Shown: positions 33,147 to 42,700 of the stretch, in pieces | How the letters are laid out: every line of letters begins with the position of its first letter | Numbering within the stretch: the first letter of the stretch is position 1 | Assembly: GCF_900109855.1 (NCBI RefSeq) | Contig: NZ_FOBO01000008.1 | Coordinates: 62,001 to 126,000 of the forward strand | Source of the DNA: Roseovarius tolerans | GTDB lineage: Bacteria > Pseudomonadota > Alphaproteobacteria > Rhodobacterales > Rhodobacteraceae | Direction of reading: 5' to 3' | Length of the DNA stretch: 64,000 nt | Program-made: the position numbers and the translations under genes | The notes under the pieces: model-generated | What the model was told of the DNA's origin: nothing | The model's input: only the letters and a program-made list of their open reading frames with translations | Databases searched by the model: none

Positions 33147-34438
33147 ACCTGAGCTGGCTGCAAATCTTTCGCATGGGTCTGGTGCAGATGTGCCTTGGCG
33201 CGGTGGTGGTGCTCACCACCTCGACACTGAACCGGCTGATGGTGGTGGAACTGGCGCTGCCTGCGGTGCTGCCGGGGCTTCTGGTGGGGCTGCATTACGG
33301 CATTCAGATCACCCGGCCGAATTGGGGCTTTCTGTCGGATACCTCGGGCAACCGTACCCGCTGGATCATCGGCGGCATGGCGGTGCTGGCGGCGGGCGGC
33401 TGGATGGCCGCGCTTGGCGTGGTGATGATGGGGACGCAGTTTGGCGCGGGGCTGGCGCTGTCGATTCTGGCCTATGCGCTGATCGGTTTGGGGGCAGGGG
33501 CGTCGGGCACCTCGCTTCTGGCGCTGCTGGCAACGGCCTGTGCGGCGCGCAGGCGCGCAGCAGCGGCGACGATTACCTGGCTGATGATGATCGCGGGGAT
33601 CGCCATAACGGCGGGCACCGTGGGCGCGTTTCTTGATCCCTATACACCTGCGCTGCTGCTGCGGATCGTTGGTATCGTGAGCGTGGGTGCGGTCGTTCTG
33701 ACCATGCTGGCGATCTGGGGCATTGAGGCGCGCACCGGCGCGCAGCCGCTCAAGGCGGACGGCCCTGTGCGGTTCCGCGAGGGTTTGGCCGAGATCTGGG
33801 CCGAACCCGAGGCGCGCAACTTCACGATTTTCGTCTTCCTGTCGATGACCGCCTACTTCATGCAGGAACTGATCCTGGAGCCTTATGCCGGGCTGGTCTT
33901 TGGCATGACGCCGGGGCAATCCACGCAGCTGTCGGGCGCGCAGAACGGGGGCGTGTTTCTGGGCATGCTGACGGTGGGTATCGCGGCCACGGGGCTGCGG
34001 CTTGGCTCCATCCGGCATTGGGTGGTGGCGGGTTGTCTTGGCTCGGCCATGTCCTTGGGGGTGATCACGGCACTCGGGGCGTCGGGCGTGGCCTCGGCGT
34101 TGGTGCCGGCGGTTGTGTTGCTGGGGTTCTTCAACGGCATGTTCGCGGTGGCGGCTATCGGCGCGATGATGGCGCTTGCGGGGCAGGGGCGCGGATCGCG
34201 CGAGGGCACGCGCATGGGGCTCTGGGGTGCGGCGCAGGCGATTGCGGCGGGCTTTGGCGGGCTGGTCGGTGCCGCAGCGGTCGATGTGATGCGCCGGGTG
34301 ATGGTGGCGGATGCCCCCGCCTTTGGCGCGGTCTTTGCCTTTGAGGCTGCTTTATTCGTGCTCTCGGCGCTTCTGGCGCTGAGGGTGATTGATCACGGTC
34401 GTGACCGCGGTGCTGCGACCCTCGTTCCGGGAGAATGA
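33143..34438 (+). CDS. PucC/BCH2 family MFS protein between bchG and bchP
   Basis: 431 aa, twelve predicted helices, related to LhaA and PucC but shorter. Segments include RMGLVQMCLGAVVVLTTSTL, NRLMVVELALPAVLPGLLVG and NWGFLSDTSGNRTRWIIGGM; the last replaces the RSDTYRSALGWKR motif of LhaA. A gene of this class lies between bchG and bchP in Rhodobacter as well. It probably helps deliver or insert bacteriochlorophyll; direct evidence is thin. Both ends overlap or abut neighbours, so bchG to idi is one operon. Confidence 0.88.
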   Translation: MNLSWLQIFRMGLVQMCLGAVVVLTTSTLNRLMVVELALPAVLPGLLVGLHYGIQITRPNWGFLSDTSGNRTRWIIGGMAVLAAGGWMAALGVVMMGTQFGAGLALSILAYALIGLGAGASGTSLLALLATACAARRRAAAATITWLMMIAGIAITAGTVGAFLDPYTPALLLRIVGIVSVGAVVLTMLAIWGIEARTGAQPLKADGPVRFREGLAEIWAEPEARNFTIFVFLSMTAYFMQELILEPYAGLVFGMTPGQSTQLSGAQNGGVFLGMLTVGIAATGLRLGSIRHWVVAGCLGSAMSLGVITALGASGVASALVPAVVLLGFFNGMFAVAAIGAMMALAGQGRGSREGTRMGLWGAAQAIAAGFGGLVGAAAVDVMRRVMVADAPAFGAVFAFEAALFVLSALLALRVIDHGRDRGAATLVPGE

Positions 34439-34440
34439 GC

Positions 34441-35619
34441 ATGTATGATGTTGTTATCGTTGGCGGTGGCCCCTCGGGGGCTACGGCGGCCGAGGATCTG
34501 GCGCGCTCGGGTCACAGCGTGGCGCTGCTGGATCGGGATGGGCGGATCAAGCCTTGCGGCGGGGCGATCCCGCCGCGCCTGATTGCGGATTTCGATCTGC
34601 CAGACGAACAGCTTGTGGCCAAGATCAGCACCGCGCGGATGATTTCGCCCACCGGGCGACATGTGGACATCCCCATCGAGAACGGCTTTGTCGGCATGGT
34701 GGATCGCGAGCATTTCGACGAGTTCCTGCGCGCCCGCGCAGCATCGGCCGGGGCCAAGCGGGTCACTGGCACCTATCTGCGGATCGACCGCGCGGGCGAT
34801 GCGCCCGCCGTGATCTACCGTGACAAGGCGAGCGGCGAGGAGCGTCGGCTTGAGACCCGGCTGATTATCGGCGCGGATGGCGCGCGCTCGAACGTGGCGC
34901 GGGACGAGGTGCCGGGCGGCGACAAGATACCCTATGTCATCGCCTATCACGAGATCATCGAGGCCCCGCAGGCCACTGGGGCCTATGACCCGGCGCGCTG
35001 TGACGTGATCTATGACGGCGCGATCTCGCCGGATTTCTACGGCTGGGTGTTCCCGCATGGCAAATCGGCGAGCGTCGGCATGGGGTCGATGGTCAAGGGG
35101 GTGGATCTGAAACAGGCGACGGCGGCGTTGCGCGTTTCCAGCGGGCTTGCCGATTGCCCGACCATTCGCCGCGAGGGCGCGCCGATCCCGCTCAAGCCGC
35201 TCGATTGCTGGGACAATGGCCGCGACGTGGTGCTGGCGGGCGATGCGGCGGGGGTGGTTGCGCCGTCCTCGGGTGAAGGCATCTACTATGCCATGGTCGG
35301 CGGTCGGGTGGCCGCGACGGCGGCGGCGGCGTGCCTTGCGTCGGGGCGGGTGAAGGACCTGCGGCTGGCCCGGCAGCTCTTCATGCGCGAGCATAAAACC
35401 GTGTTCCGGGTGCTGGCCTCGATGCAGAATGCCTATTACAAGTCGGATGAGCGGCGCGAGCGGTTCGTCTCGCTCTGCCATGATATCGACGTGCAGCGCC
35501 TCACTTTCGAGGCCTATATGAACAAGAAACTGGTGAAGGCCCGCCCGATGGCGCATCTCAGGATCGGATTGAAGAACCTCGCGCATCTGACCCGGCTGGT
35601 GCCGGCGGTCTATACATGA
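34441..35619 (+). CDS. bchP: geranylgeranyl reductase
   Basis: 392 aa FAD-dependent enzyme that reduces the geranylgeranyl tail of bacteriochlorophyll a to phytyl. The dinucleotide motif MYDVVIVGGGPSGATAAEDL is at the N terminus, CGGAIPPRLIADFDLPD follows, and the second FAD contact is VVLAGDAAGVVAPSSGEGIY. The ATG at 34441 has GGGAGA six bases upstream; the ATG at 34435 overlaps the previous stop but leaves no spacing from that motif. Followed by idi with a 4-bp overlap. Confidence 0.95.
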   Translation: MYDVVIVGGGPSGATAAEDLARSGHSVALLDRDGRIKPCGGAIPPRLIADFDLPDEQLVAKISTARMISPTGRHVDIPIENGFVGMVDREHFDEFLRARAASAGAKRVTGTYLRIDRAGDAPAVIYRDKASGEERRLETRLIIGADGARSNVARDEVPGGDKIPYVIAYHEIIEAPQATGAYDPARCDVIYDGAISPDFYGWVFPHGKSASVGMGSMVKGVDLKQATAALRVSSGLADCPTIRREGAPIPLKPLDCWDNGRDVVLAGDAAGVVAPSSGEGIYYAMVGGRVAATAAAACLASGRVKDLRLARQLFMREHKTVFRVLASMQNAYYKSDERRERFVSLCHDIDVQRLTFEAYMNKKLVKARPMAHLRIGLKNLAHLTRLVPAVYT

Positions 35620-36131
35620 GCGTGATGATCCCGACATGGGTGGGCGGCGATCTGGTCGCTGTCGAGAAGCTGGAGGTGCATCGGCGCGGGCTGCGGCACA
35701 AGGCGGTGTCGGTCTTCGTGATGTGTGGCGAGCGGGTGCTGTTGCAGCGGCGCGCCTTGGGCAAGTATCACACGCCGGGCCTGTGGGCGAATACCTGCTG
35801 CACGCATCCGAATTGGGGCGAAGACCCTGCGACCTGCGCGCACCGTCGGCTGGATGAGGAACTGGGAATAACCGGGCTGGACCTAGGGTATCGCGACCGC
35901 GTGGAATACCGCGCCGATGTGGGAAACGGCCTGATCGAACATGAGGTGGTCGATATTTTCACCGCCGAGGTCGCGTCGCCCATTCCCGTCACCCCCAATC
36001 CCGACGAGGTGATGGAGGTGGAATGGTGCGCCATGGACGATTTGCGCGCGCGGATCGCGGATGATCCGTCGCGATTTACCCCGTGGTTGCGGATCTATCT
36101 CGAAGAGCACCGGGCGCAGATTTTCGCGTGA
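35616..36131 (+). CDS. idi: isopentenyl-diphosphate delta-isomerase, type 1
   Basis: 171 aa Nudix-fold enzyme interconverting IPP and DMAPP. Catalytic elements are visible: KYHTPGLWANTCCTHPNWGE with the active-site Cys in NTCCTHP, the Nudix-like RRLDEELGIT, and a YRADVGNGLIEHEVVDIFTA stretch with the catalytic Glu region. Its place after bchP couples isoprenoid supply to tail synthesis. It ends 12 bp from the convergent ccmG. Confidence 0.94.
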   Translation: MSVMIPTWVGGDLVAVEKLEVHRRGLRHKAVSVFVMCGERVLLQRRALGKYHTPGLWANTCCTHPNWGEDPATCAHRRLDEELGITGLDLGYRDRVEYRADVGNGLIEHEVVDIFTAEVASPIPVTPNPDEVMEVEWCAMDDLRARIADDPSRFTPWLRIYLEEHRAQIFA

Positions 36132-36143
36132 CGTCGGGCCGGT

Positions 36144-36680
36144 TTACTGCCGCGCCGCCTCAATCGCGGGCAGAAGGGTTTTTTCCATCACCCGGTCGGT
36201 GATCGGCCCGGCAAAGCGCAGCACGATCTGCCCGTCGCCGTCGATCACATAGGTTTCCGGCACGCCGTAGACGCCCCAATCAAGCGCCATGCGGCCCTGT
36301 GCATCGGCACCGAGCGCCGTGTAGGGATTGCCCAACTCTTCCAGAAACCCGAGCGCATTGCCCGACTTGTCCTTGTAGTTCACGCCGTAGATGGTGAGGC
36401 CGCTTTCGGCGAGTTCTTCGAGGTTGGGGTGTTCGACCCGGCAGGGCGCACACCAGCTGGCCCAGTAGTTAACGAGGGTGACATCGCCCGCGCGCAAATC
36501 GGCATCGGTGAAGGGGGCACCGTCGCCCAACGACGTGACCGCGACCGCGGGTGCGGTCTTGCCTTGCAAGGCAGAGGGCAATTCATTCGGGTTGTCGCGC
36601 CCCAGCCCGACGAGGGCCAGCCCCGCGAAACCGGCGAAGATCACCAGCGGGGCAATCATCAGAGGTGACAGCTTAGCCAT
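36144..36680 (-). CDS. ccmG: cytochrome c biogenesis thiol:disulfide interchange protein CcmG/DsbE
   Basis: 178 aa thioredoxin-fold protein held in the membrane by an N-terminal helix (MIAPLVIFAGFAGLALVGLG). The active site is C77-A-P-C80 in NYWASWCAPCRVEHPNL, and the cis-Pro loop is VYGVPETYVIDGDG. It reduces apocytochrome c cysteines in the periplasm for heme attachment. The start overlaps ccmD by 8 bp; last gene of ccmABCDG. Confidence 0.94.
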   Translation of the reverse strand: MAKLSPLMIAPLVIFAGFAGLALVGLGRDNPNELPSALQGKTAPAVAVTSLGDGAPFTDADLRAGDVTLVNYWASWCAPCRVEHPNLEELAESGLTIYGVNYKDKSGNALGFLEELGNPYTALGADAQGRMALDWGVYGVPETYVIDGDGQIVLRFAGPITDRVMEKTLLPAIEAARQ

Positions 36681-36831
36681 TGGATTTCACCTTGCGTTCA
36701 ACCTCTTCGAGGTCGCTCTTGATGCGTTTGGAGCGGCGCAGGCTGAGCCAGACGATCAGTGCCAACAGCACCAATGAGACGGCATAGGACGACAGCACCG
36801 CGTCGGCATATTTTCCCAGATCAGGCATCAT
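36673..36831 (-). CDS. ccmD: heme exporter protein CcmD
   Basis: 52 aa, too short for many gene finders. One transmembrane helix (AVLSSYAVSLVLLALIVWLS) is followed by a basic stretch SLRRSKRIKSDLEEVERKVK. CcmD helps release holo-CcmE from the CcmABC complex. The ATG at 36831 overlaps the ccmC stop by 4 bp (ATGA); the second codon is also ATG. A longer open frame upstream lies inside ccmC and is not used. Confidence 0.88.
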   Translation of the reverse strand: MMPDLGKYADAVLSSYAVSLVLLALIVWLSLRRSKRIKSDLEEVERKVKSNG

Positions 36832-37568
36832 GCGCCCATCCTTTCGCGGGCCAGCAGCGCGCGCATGCGCCGCGCGCGGATCTCGGTTCGGGTGCGCATC
36901 AGCACCAGCGCGATGAACAGCAGGACAAACCCGGCCATCGCCACCAGCAGCGGGTACCAGAACACATCGGCCACGTTTTCCTCCTTGTCGAGGCTGAGCG
37001 ACGCGCCCTGATGCAGCCCCTGATTCCAGAAATTCACCGCGTAGCGGCTGAGCAGCGCAAAGACCGAGCCCACCAGACACAGGATCGAGGTGAGATCGGC
37101 GGCGGTGTCGTCATTCTCGATCGCCTCCCACAGGGCGATATAGCCGAGATAGAAGAGGAACAGGATCAAGAAGCTCGTGAGGCGCGGATCCCAGGCCCAC
37201 CATGTGCCCCACATCGGTTGACCCCAGATCGCCCCGGTCAGCAGCGCGATCACCGTCATGATCATCCCCACGGGGGCGGCGGCGCGGGCGGCGAGGGCGC
37301 TGACGTGATGGCGGCGCACGATCCAGACCAGCGAGGTGACGAGCATCATCATCCATGCGTTGATCGCCATCAGCGCCGCAGGCACATGCAGGTAGATGAT
37401 CTTGACGGTGGAGCCCTGCCGGTAGTCATCCGGCGTGAAGAAAAACCCCCAGACCAGCCCCACCACCAGCGTGAGTGCGGCCGACCACGCGACCCACGGC
37501 AAGACGCGGTCGGTGGTCTGGATGAATTTCTTGGGATTGGCATATTCCCAGAGCGAATTCAGGCTCAT
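36828..37568 (-). CDS. ccmC: heme transporter subunit CcmC
   Basis: 246 aa, six helices, with the tryptophan-rich heme-handling motif WGQPMWGTWWAWDPRLTS and flanking His-containing loops (IIYLHVPAALMAINAW). It transfers heme to CcmE. Start chosen at 37568, which has AAGGAAA upstream; an in-frame ATG at 37586 overlaps the ccmB stop by 4 bp and would add six residues. Confidence 0.94.
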   Translation of the reverse strand: MSLNSLWEYANPKKFIQTTDRVLPWVAWSAALTLVVGLVWGFFFTPDDYRQGSTVKIIYLHVPAALMAINAWMMMLVTSLVWIVRRHHVSALAARAAAPVGMIMTVIALLTGAIWGQPMWGTWWAWDPRLTSFLILFLFYLGYIALWEAIENDDTAADLTSILCLVGSVFALLSRYAVNFWNQGLHQGASLSLDKEENVADVFWYPLLVAMAGFVLLFIALVLMRTRTEIRARRMRALLARERMGA

Positions 37569-37582
37569 CCCGTTTCCTTTGT

Positions 37583-38239
37583 TCATCGCAGGTTGACCCT
37601 CAATACCGCAGCCGAGGCAAAAGGCAAAAGCGCGATGGTGCCGCAGGTGATCCCCGCGAGTAGCAGCAGCGGCGTGGTGATATCAAACCCTTCCGCGCCG
37701 CGCCGCGCCATCTCGGCTCCGAAGATCAATGTAGGCACGTAGAGCGGCAGCACAAGCAGGCTGAGGAGCAATCCGCCGCGTTTGAGGCCGACGGTCAACG
37801 CCGCGCCGAACGTGCCGATCACGCTGAGTGCGGGGGTGCCGAGGGCGAGCGAGAGGGTGAGCCACAAAAAGCCCGCCTCGGGCAGGTTCAGCAGCACGCC
37901 CAGAACCGGGGCCACCAAGACAAGTGGCAGGCCCGTGGTCAGCCAGTGGGCGAGCGCCTTGACGCTGACGATTCCCTCCATCGGCAGGGGCGAGGTGGCG
38001 AGCAGGTCGAGGCTGCCATCTTCCCAGTCGAGGGCGAAGATCCGGTCGAGCGACAGCAGGCAGGCCAGAAGCGCGCCGAGCCACAGGATGCCCGGCGCGA
38101 TCTTCGAGAGAAGCGCGCTTTGTGGGCCGACGCCGAAGGGCACCAGCACCACGACGATCAGGAAGAACGACAGGCCAAGGCCAAAGCCGCCCCCGGCGCG
38201 CATCGCCAGCCGGATATCGCGCATCAGCAGCGCGATCAC
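37583..38239 (-). CDS. ccmB: heme exporter protein CcmB
   Basis: 218 aa, six membrane helices, the permease partner of CcmA. Typical segments are [40 protein letters not shown] and [20 protein letters not shown]. It starts with GTG at 38239, overlapping the ccmA stop (GTGA), which is the only start giving the conserved N terminus. Works in cytochrome c maturation system I. Confidence 0.93.
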   Translation of the reverse strand: MIALLMRDIRLAMRAGGGFGLGLSFFLIVVVLVPFGVGPQSALLSKIAPGILWLGALLACLLSLDRIFALDWEDGSLDLLATSPLPMEGIVSVKALAHWLTTGLPLVLVAPVLGVLLNLPEAGFLWLTLSLALGTPALSVIGTFGAALTVGLKRGGLLLSLLVLPLYVPTLIFGAEMARRGAEGFDITTPLLLLAGITCGTIALLPFASAAVLRVNLR

Positions 38240-38853
38240 AGGAAGGCCCCGTCGAAATCTTCGATATCGAGCGGCTTGGCCCGGAGGGGCCCGACATCGA
38301 GCAGCTGAGCCTCGGCAAGGCCAAGGTCGATATGCGTGGCGATGAGCGCGGCCCCACCCTGTGCCAGATGGGCGCGCACGGCGGCGGCGAACATCGCAAC
38401 GGCGTCCGTGTCGAGCGAGACGGTCGGCTCGTCCAGTACCCATATCGCGCGGCCGGTCACCAGAAGGCGCGCAAGGCCGAGCCTGCGTTTCTGCCCGGCC
38501 GAGAGCGCACCTGCGGGACGCGCGGCCAAGGGGCCGAGGGCGAAGGCGGCGATTGCGGCGGAAATATCATGATTTCCAAACGCTTGCGCCCAGAAGTTGA
38601 GGTTCTCCGTGACCGTGAGCGTCGGCTTGATCCCGTCGGCATGGCCCGCGTAGACGAGGCTTTCGGGTGTCACATGAACCTGTCCCGACAGCGGCGGCTG
38701 CAACCCTGCGATGGTGCGCAAAAGCGTGGTCTTGCCGATGCCATTGGGCCCGCGCAGCACCATCGCCTGACCGGCCCCGAGCCTCAGGTTCAGCCCTTCG
38801 AGGACGGGTATTCCGCCGCGTGCTATGCTCAGATCGGTTACGGTCAGCATCAT
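38236..38853 (-). CDS. ccmA: heme exporter ATP-binding protein CcmA
   Basis: 205 aa ABC ATPase. Walker A is [19 protein letters not shown], the signature is [15 protein letters not shown] and Walker B is [14 protein letters not shown]. It powers release of holo-CcmE from CcmCD during cytochrome c maturation. First gene of ccmABCDG, which here is downstream of yajC-secDF. Genes ccmE, ccmF and ccmH are not in the window. Confidence 0.94.
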   Translation of the reverse strand: MMLTVTDLSIARGGIPVLEGLNLRLGAGQAMVLRGPNGIGKTTLLRTIAGLQPPLSGQVHVTPESLVYAGHADGIKPTLTVTENLNFWAQAFGNHDISAAIAAFALGPLAARPAGALSAGQKRRLGLARLLVTGRAIWVLDEPTVSLDTDAVAMFAAAVRAHLAQGGAALIATHIDLGLAEAQLLDVGPLRAKPLDIEDFDGAFL

Positions 38854-38909
38854 GCGCCTGCTTTAGCCCGAAACCGGGCGCGCGAAAAGCGCCAAGGCTG
38901 CGCGCATCG

Positions 38910-39263
38910 TCACACGGGCAATGCCGCCACCGCCACGCGCCGCCCCTCAGAGAGGAGCACGTTATAGGTGCGGCAGGCGGCGGGGGAACTCATCGTCTCG
39001 ACACCGACATTGGCCTCTTCCAGCGCGTGGCGCAGATCGGCGGGGATATGGGCCACCTCGGCGCCGGTGCCGATGAAGATCACGTCGACCTCTTGGGCGA
39101 GGTCCAACAGGGGCTTTTTATCATCAAACCCGCCCCAGCCGCGCGCCGATTTCACGGTCACGAGGATCGCGCCCTCCATCACCTCACCTGCGACGCGGAA
39201 GAATCCGGGCCCGTAGCCGTCAATCGGCGTGGCTCCGGCAAAGCTGATTTCGGTCATCTGCAT
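38910..39263 (-). CDS. Mth938-like domain-containing protein
   Basis: 117 aa. The family pattern is clear: DGYGPGFFRVAGEVMEGAIL, a DVIFIGTGAEVAHIPADLRH core and VGVETMSSPAACRTYNVLLS at the C terminus. Homologous to DUF498 and to mitochondrial complex I assembly factor NDUFAF3. In alphaproteobacteria it is typically next to secDF and ccm genes, as here. Precise bacterial function is unproven; a role in respiratory complex assembly is plausible by homology. Confidence 0.88.
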   Translation of the reverse strand: MQMTEISFAGATPIDGYGPGFFRVAGEVMEGAILVTVKSARGWGGFDDKKPLLDLAQEVDVIFIGTGAEVAHIPADLRHALEEANVGVETMSSPAACRTYNVLLSEGRRVAVAALPV

Positions 39264-39276
39264 GGCAGTGTCTCCT

Positions 39277-40029
39277 TCACGTCCAGAGTGGCAGGCCGCT
39301 CAGCACGGCAAGGCCGATCACGGCATAGGCCGCCCAACGGTAGAGCCGCTCGTGGCGCGGGTCAAACAGCGCCTGTCCGATCAGTGAGGTGATGAGGTAA
39401 GGCACCGCCAGCACCAGCGCGAGCGTCACAAGACCAACGGTTACGGTGCCGCGCACCAGCAGGTTGGCCACGATCACCACGTCGAGGACGGCGAGGAAAA
39501 GGATGGTGTTGGCCCGCACCCGCTGCGCTACCGACTGCCCGGCAAGGTAGAACAGGATCACGGCAGGCCCGGTGAGCCCGGTCAGCCCGCCGATGCCCCC
39601 CGCTGCGGCCCCGATGCCCGCAAGCTGCGGGCGATTGACCCGGCCAGAGAAGCGCCAGCCAGAGATCAGTGCGGCCAGCGTGATGGCGGCGATCACCGCC
39701 ACGCACCAGCGGATCAGCACCGGATCGAGCCGTGTCATCAGCCACAGACCAAGCGGTACGGTCAGCACTGCGGCAAGCGCCAGCAACCCGACCTCGCGCC
39801 GGTTTGCCTGTCCCCAGGCGCGCGGCAGGAGTGCCGCCGAACTGACCAGCCCGGTGAGCATCATCACCCCGACCACGATTTGCGGCGCGAGAAATATCCC
39901 CGCCACGGGCACGAAGATCAGCGCCGTTCCAAAACCGGTAAAGCCGCGCACGATCCCCGCCACGCCAATCGCCAGCAAGAGCCAGGGCAGCCCCGGCGTG
40001 GCAAGGGCTGTGCCGAGTGCCTCAGGCAT
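39277..40029 (-). CDS. TauE/SafE family sulfite exporter-like permease
   Basis: 250 aa, about eight helices. GIVRGFTGFGTALIFVPVAG near the N terminus and IGAAAGGIGGLTGLTGPAVI in the second half are the two inverted-repeat motifs of the family. Members export or import sulfite, sulfoacetate or other small anions. The start overlaps the secDF stop by 8 bp, so it may be co-transcribed with secDF. Substrate unknown. Confidence 0.88.
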   Translation of the reverse strand: MPEALGTALATPGLPWLLLAIGVAGIVRGFTGFGTALIFVPVAGIFLAPQIVVGVMMLTGLVSSAALLPRAWGQANRREVGLLALAAVLTVPLGLWLMTRLDPVLIRWCVAVIAAITLAALISGWRFSGRVNRPQLAGIGAAAGGIGGLTGLTGPAVILFYLAGQSVAQRVRANTILFLAVLDVVIVANLLVRGTVTVGLVTLALVLAVPYLITSLIGQALFDPRHERLYRWAAYAVIGLAVLSGLPLWT

Positions 40030-42655
40030 CTACATTGGCGAATTGCGTCCCGGCATTGGCGTCGGGCTTGGACCAGTCGCGCTTGACCCCGAGCCACATC
40101 AGCACCGTCGAGGCCACGAAGATCGACGAGTAGGTGCCGACGATCACGCCCCAGATCATCGCGAAGACAAAGCCGCGGATCACGTCACCGCCCAAGAAGT
40201 AGAGCGCGAAGAGCGCCAGCAGGGTGGTGACGGAGGTCATCATCGTGCGGCTCAGGGTTTCGTTGATCGAAATGTTGAGCACTTCGCGCAGCGGCTTCTG
40301 CTTGTATTTGCGCAGGTTCTCACGGACCCGGTCAAAGACCACCACCGTGTCGTTGAGCGAATAGCCCACGATGGTAAGAAGGGCGGCGATGATCGCCAGA
40401 TCGAACTGGATCTGCAATTCCGAGAACACGCCCACGGTAAGCGCCACGTCATGCACAAGGGCGATCACCGCGCCGACGGCGAACTGCCACTCGAAGCGCA
40501 GCCAGATATAGACCAGCACCGCCCCGATGGCGAGGGCGACGGCGATGATCGCGGCCTGAATAAGCTCTCCCGAGACCTTGGGCCCGACACTTTCGACGGA
40601 GGTGAATTCGATATCCGGCACCGCCGATTGCAGGGCTGCCTCGACGTCGGAGATCACTTCCGGTGTCACGCTCTCGGTGTCGTCCTGCGCCTGAATGCGG
40701 ACCATGGCGACGTTTTCATCGGGGCCGAACGTGGGGTCGAATACCTCGGTGATGGAGATATCGCCCAAGCCCAGAGAGCCGACCGCGTCGCGGTATTGGC
40801 CGACATCCACCGGCTCGGTGCTTTGGGTGCGGATCGTGGTGCCGCCCTTGAAATCAATCCCGAAATTCAGCCCCTGCAGCCCGAAAGAGCCAAGTGCGAC
40901 GAGGATCATCACGCCGGAAATCCCTAGCCACAGCTTCCACCGGCTGAAGAAATCGAGCGAGGTCTGCTCAGGTACAAGGCGCAGCGCGCGGCCCGTGAGC
41001 ACGGTCTTTGGGCGCTTGCGTTCGAACCACATGACCGCGATCAGGCGGGTGACGAAGAGCGCGGTGAAGACCGAAGTGATGATGCCAAGGCCAAGCGTGA
41101 TCGCAAAGCCGCGCACCGGGCCAGAGCCCATGGCATAGAGGATCAGGGCCGTGAGGAAGGTGGTGATATTGGCGTCGACGATGGCGCTCATCGCCTTTTC
41201 ATAGCCCAGTTCGATGGCGCGGGCGGCCCCCTTGGCGGTCTTCATCTCTTCCTTGATGCGCTCGAAGACCAGCACGTTGGCATCCACCGCCATGCCGATG
41301 GTCAGCACGATCCCGGCGATGCCGGGCAGGGTGAGCGTCGCGCCGATCAGGCTGAGCAGGCCGAAGATCAGCCCGACATTGATAATGAGGGCGATATTGG
41401 CGAAGATGCCGAAGCGCCCGTAGGAGGCGACCATATAGGCCAGCACGAGGACGAAGGCGACGATACAGGCGAGCTTGCCGGCCTCGATGCTGTCTGCGCC
41501 GAGTTCCGGTCCGACGGTGCGTTCCTCGAGAAATTCTAGACCGGCGGGCAGCGCGCCCGCGCGCAGGAGCACGGCCAGCTGGGTGCTTTCCTCAACGGAG
41601 AAATTGCCGGTGATGATGCCCGATCCGCCGGGGATATGGCTCTGGATCACCGGGGCGCTGATCACCTCGCCATCGAGCACGATGGCGAAGGGATTGCCGA
41701 TATTGTCGGCGGTGTAATCGCCGAATTTTCGCGCCCCGGTCGGGTTGAAGCGGAACGACACTGCAGGCCGTCCGTTCTGGTCGAAATCGGGCTGCGCGTC
41801 GACCAGTTCCTCGCCGGTGACAACGGGGGTGCGTTCGAGGATGTAATAGACGCCGTCCTCGTCGAGCGAGGGCAGGATTTCGTTGCCGACGCCAGGGTTT
41901 TCATCGGCGCTGGAGGAGCGGCTGACCACGGGCTGGAAGGTGAGTTGCGCGGTGGTGCCGATCAATTCCTTGAGTTCGGCGGCGGAGCCGATGCCGGGCA
42001 CCTGGATCAGGACGCGGTCGGCGCCCTGGCGCATGATCGTCGGCTCGCGGGTGCCGGTTTCGTCGATGCGGCGGCGGATGATTTCCAAAGCCTGACGCAC
42101 GGTGCGCTCATCGGTGGCGCGTTGTTCGGCCTCGCTGAGGCGGATGATCACCTCGGCCCCGTCGGTGGTCACGTCGATATCGGTGGAGCCCGCGCCGGTC
42201 AGGCTGGTGACCGGACGGGCGAGGCCGCGCACGAGGCTCGCGGCCTCTTGGGCCATCTCGGGGCGCTCAACCAGACGGACACGAAGTTCAGCGTTTTCAG
42301 AGTTTTGCAAGCGGATCGGGCCGACGCGGTCGCGCTCTTCGCGCAGGAGATCGCGGACCTCGGGCCACATCCCTTCGACCCGTGCGGCATAGACATCCTC
42401 AACCTGAACCTCGGCGAGGAGGTGGGCGCCGCCGCGCAGGTCGAGGCCGAGATTGACGAGGCTCGACGGCATCCAGTCGGGCCAGAGGGCGAGTTCGTCC
42501 TGCAGGGCGGCGGGGTCGGCGCCGGCCTCGATGGCGGCGGCTGCGTCATTATGCGTCTCGACCCGGGAGTAGAAACCATTGGGCAGGGCGAGCAGCAGCC
42601 CGAGCGCGACAAGGCCCATTATGGCAAGGCGTTTCCACAGGTCGATTTGCAACAT
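40022..42655 (-). CDS. secDF: protein translocase subunits SecD and SecF, fused
   Basis: 877 aa single polypeptide. The SecD half has LVNLGLDLRGGAHLLAEVQV, a long periplasmic domain with QALEIIRRRIDETGTREPTI and the IVLTIGMAVDANVLVFERIK helix. The SecF half starts around residue 540 with LQGLNFGIDFKGGTTIRTQS and contains TIVGYSLNDTVVVFDRVREN. The conserved Asp/Arg in VDANV...ERI and NDTVV...DRV are the proton-path residues. SecDF uses proton motive force to pull proteins through SecYEG. Most proteobacteria have separate genes; no stop or frameshift separates the halves here. yajC lies 45 bp upstream. Confidence 0.95.
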   Translation of the reverse strand: MLQIDLWKRLAIMGLVALGLLLALPNGFYSRVETHNDAAAAIEAGADPAALQDELALWPDWMPSSLVNLGLDLRGGAHLLAEVQVEDVYAARVEGMWPEVRDLLREERDRVGPIRLQNSENAELRVRLVERPEMAQEAASLVRGLARPVTSLTGAGSTDIDVTTDGAEVIIRLSEAEQRATDERTVRQALEIIRRRIDETGTREPTIMRQGADRVLIQVPGIGSAAELKELIGTTAQLTFQPVVSRSSSADENPGVGNEILPSLDEDGVYYILERTPVVTGEELVDAQPDFDQNGRPAVSFRFNPTGARKFGDYTADNIGNPFAIVLDGEVISAPVIQSHIPGGSGIITGNFSVEESTQLAVLLRAGALPAGLEFLEERTVGPELGADSIEAGKLACIVAFVLVLAYMVASYGRFGIFANIALIINVGLIFGLLSLIGATLTLPGIAGIVLTIGMAVDANVLVFERIKEEMKTAKGAARAIELGYEKAMSAIVDANITTFLTALILYAMGSGPVRGFAITLGLGIITSVFTALFVTRLIAVMWFERKRPKTVLTGRALRLVPEQTSLDFFSRWKLWLGISGVMILVALGSFGLQGLNFGIDFKGGTTIRTQSTEPVDVGQYRDAVGSLGLGDISITEVFDPTFGPDENVAMVRIQAQDDTESVTPEVISDVEAALQSAVPDIEFTSVESVGPKVSGELIQAAIIAVALAIGAVLVYIWLRFEWQFAVGAVIALVHDVALTVGVFSELQIQFDLAIIAALLTIVGYSLNDTVVVFDRVRENLRKYKQKPLREVLNISINETLSRTMMTSVTTLLALFALYFLGGDVIRGFVFAMIWGVIVGTYSSIFVASTVLMWLGVKRDWSKPDANAGTQFANVDA

Positions 42656-42700
42656 GATATTGCCTTTTCAATGGGTTAGGCGCGCAAGTGAAAGTGGGAC

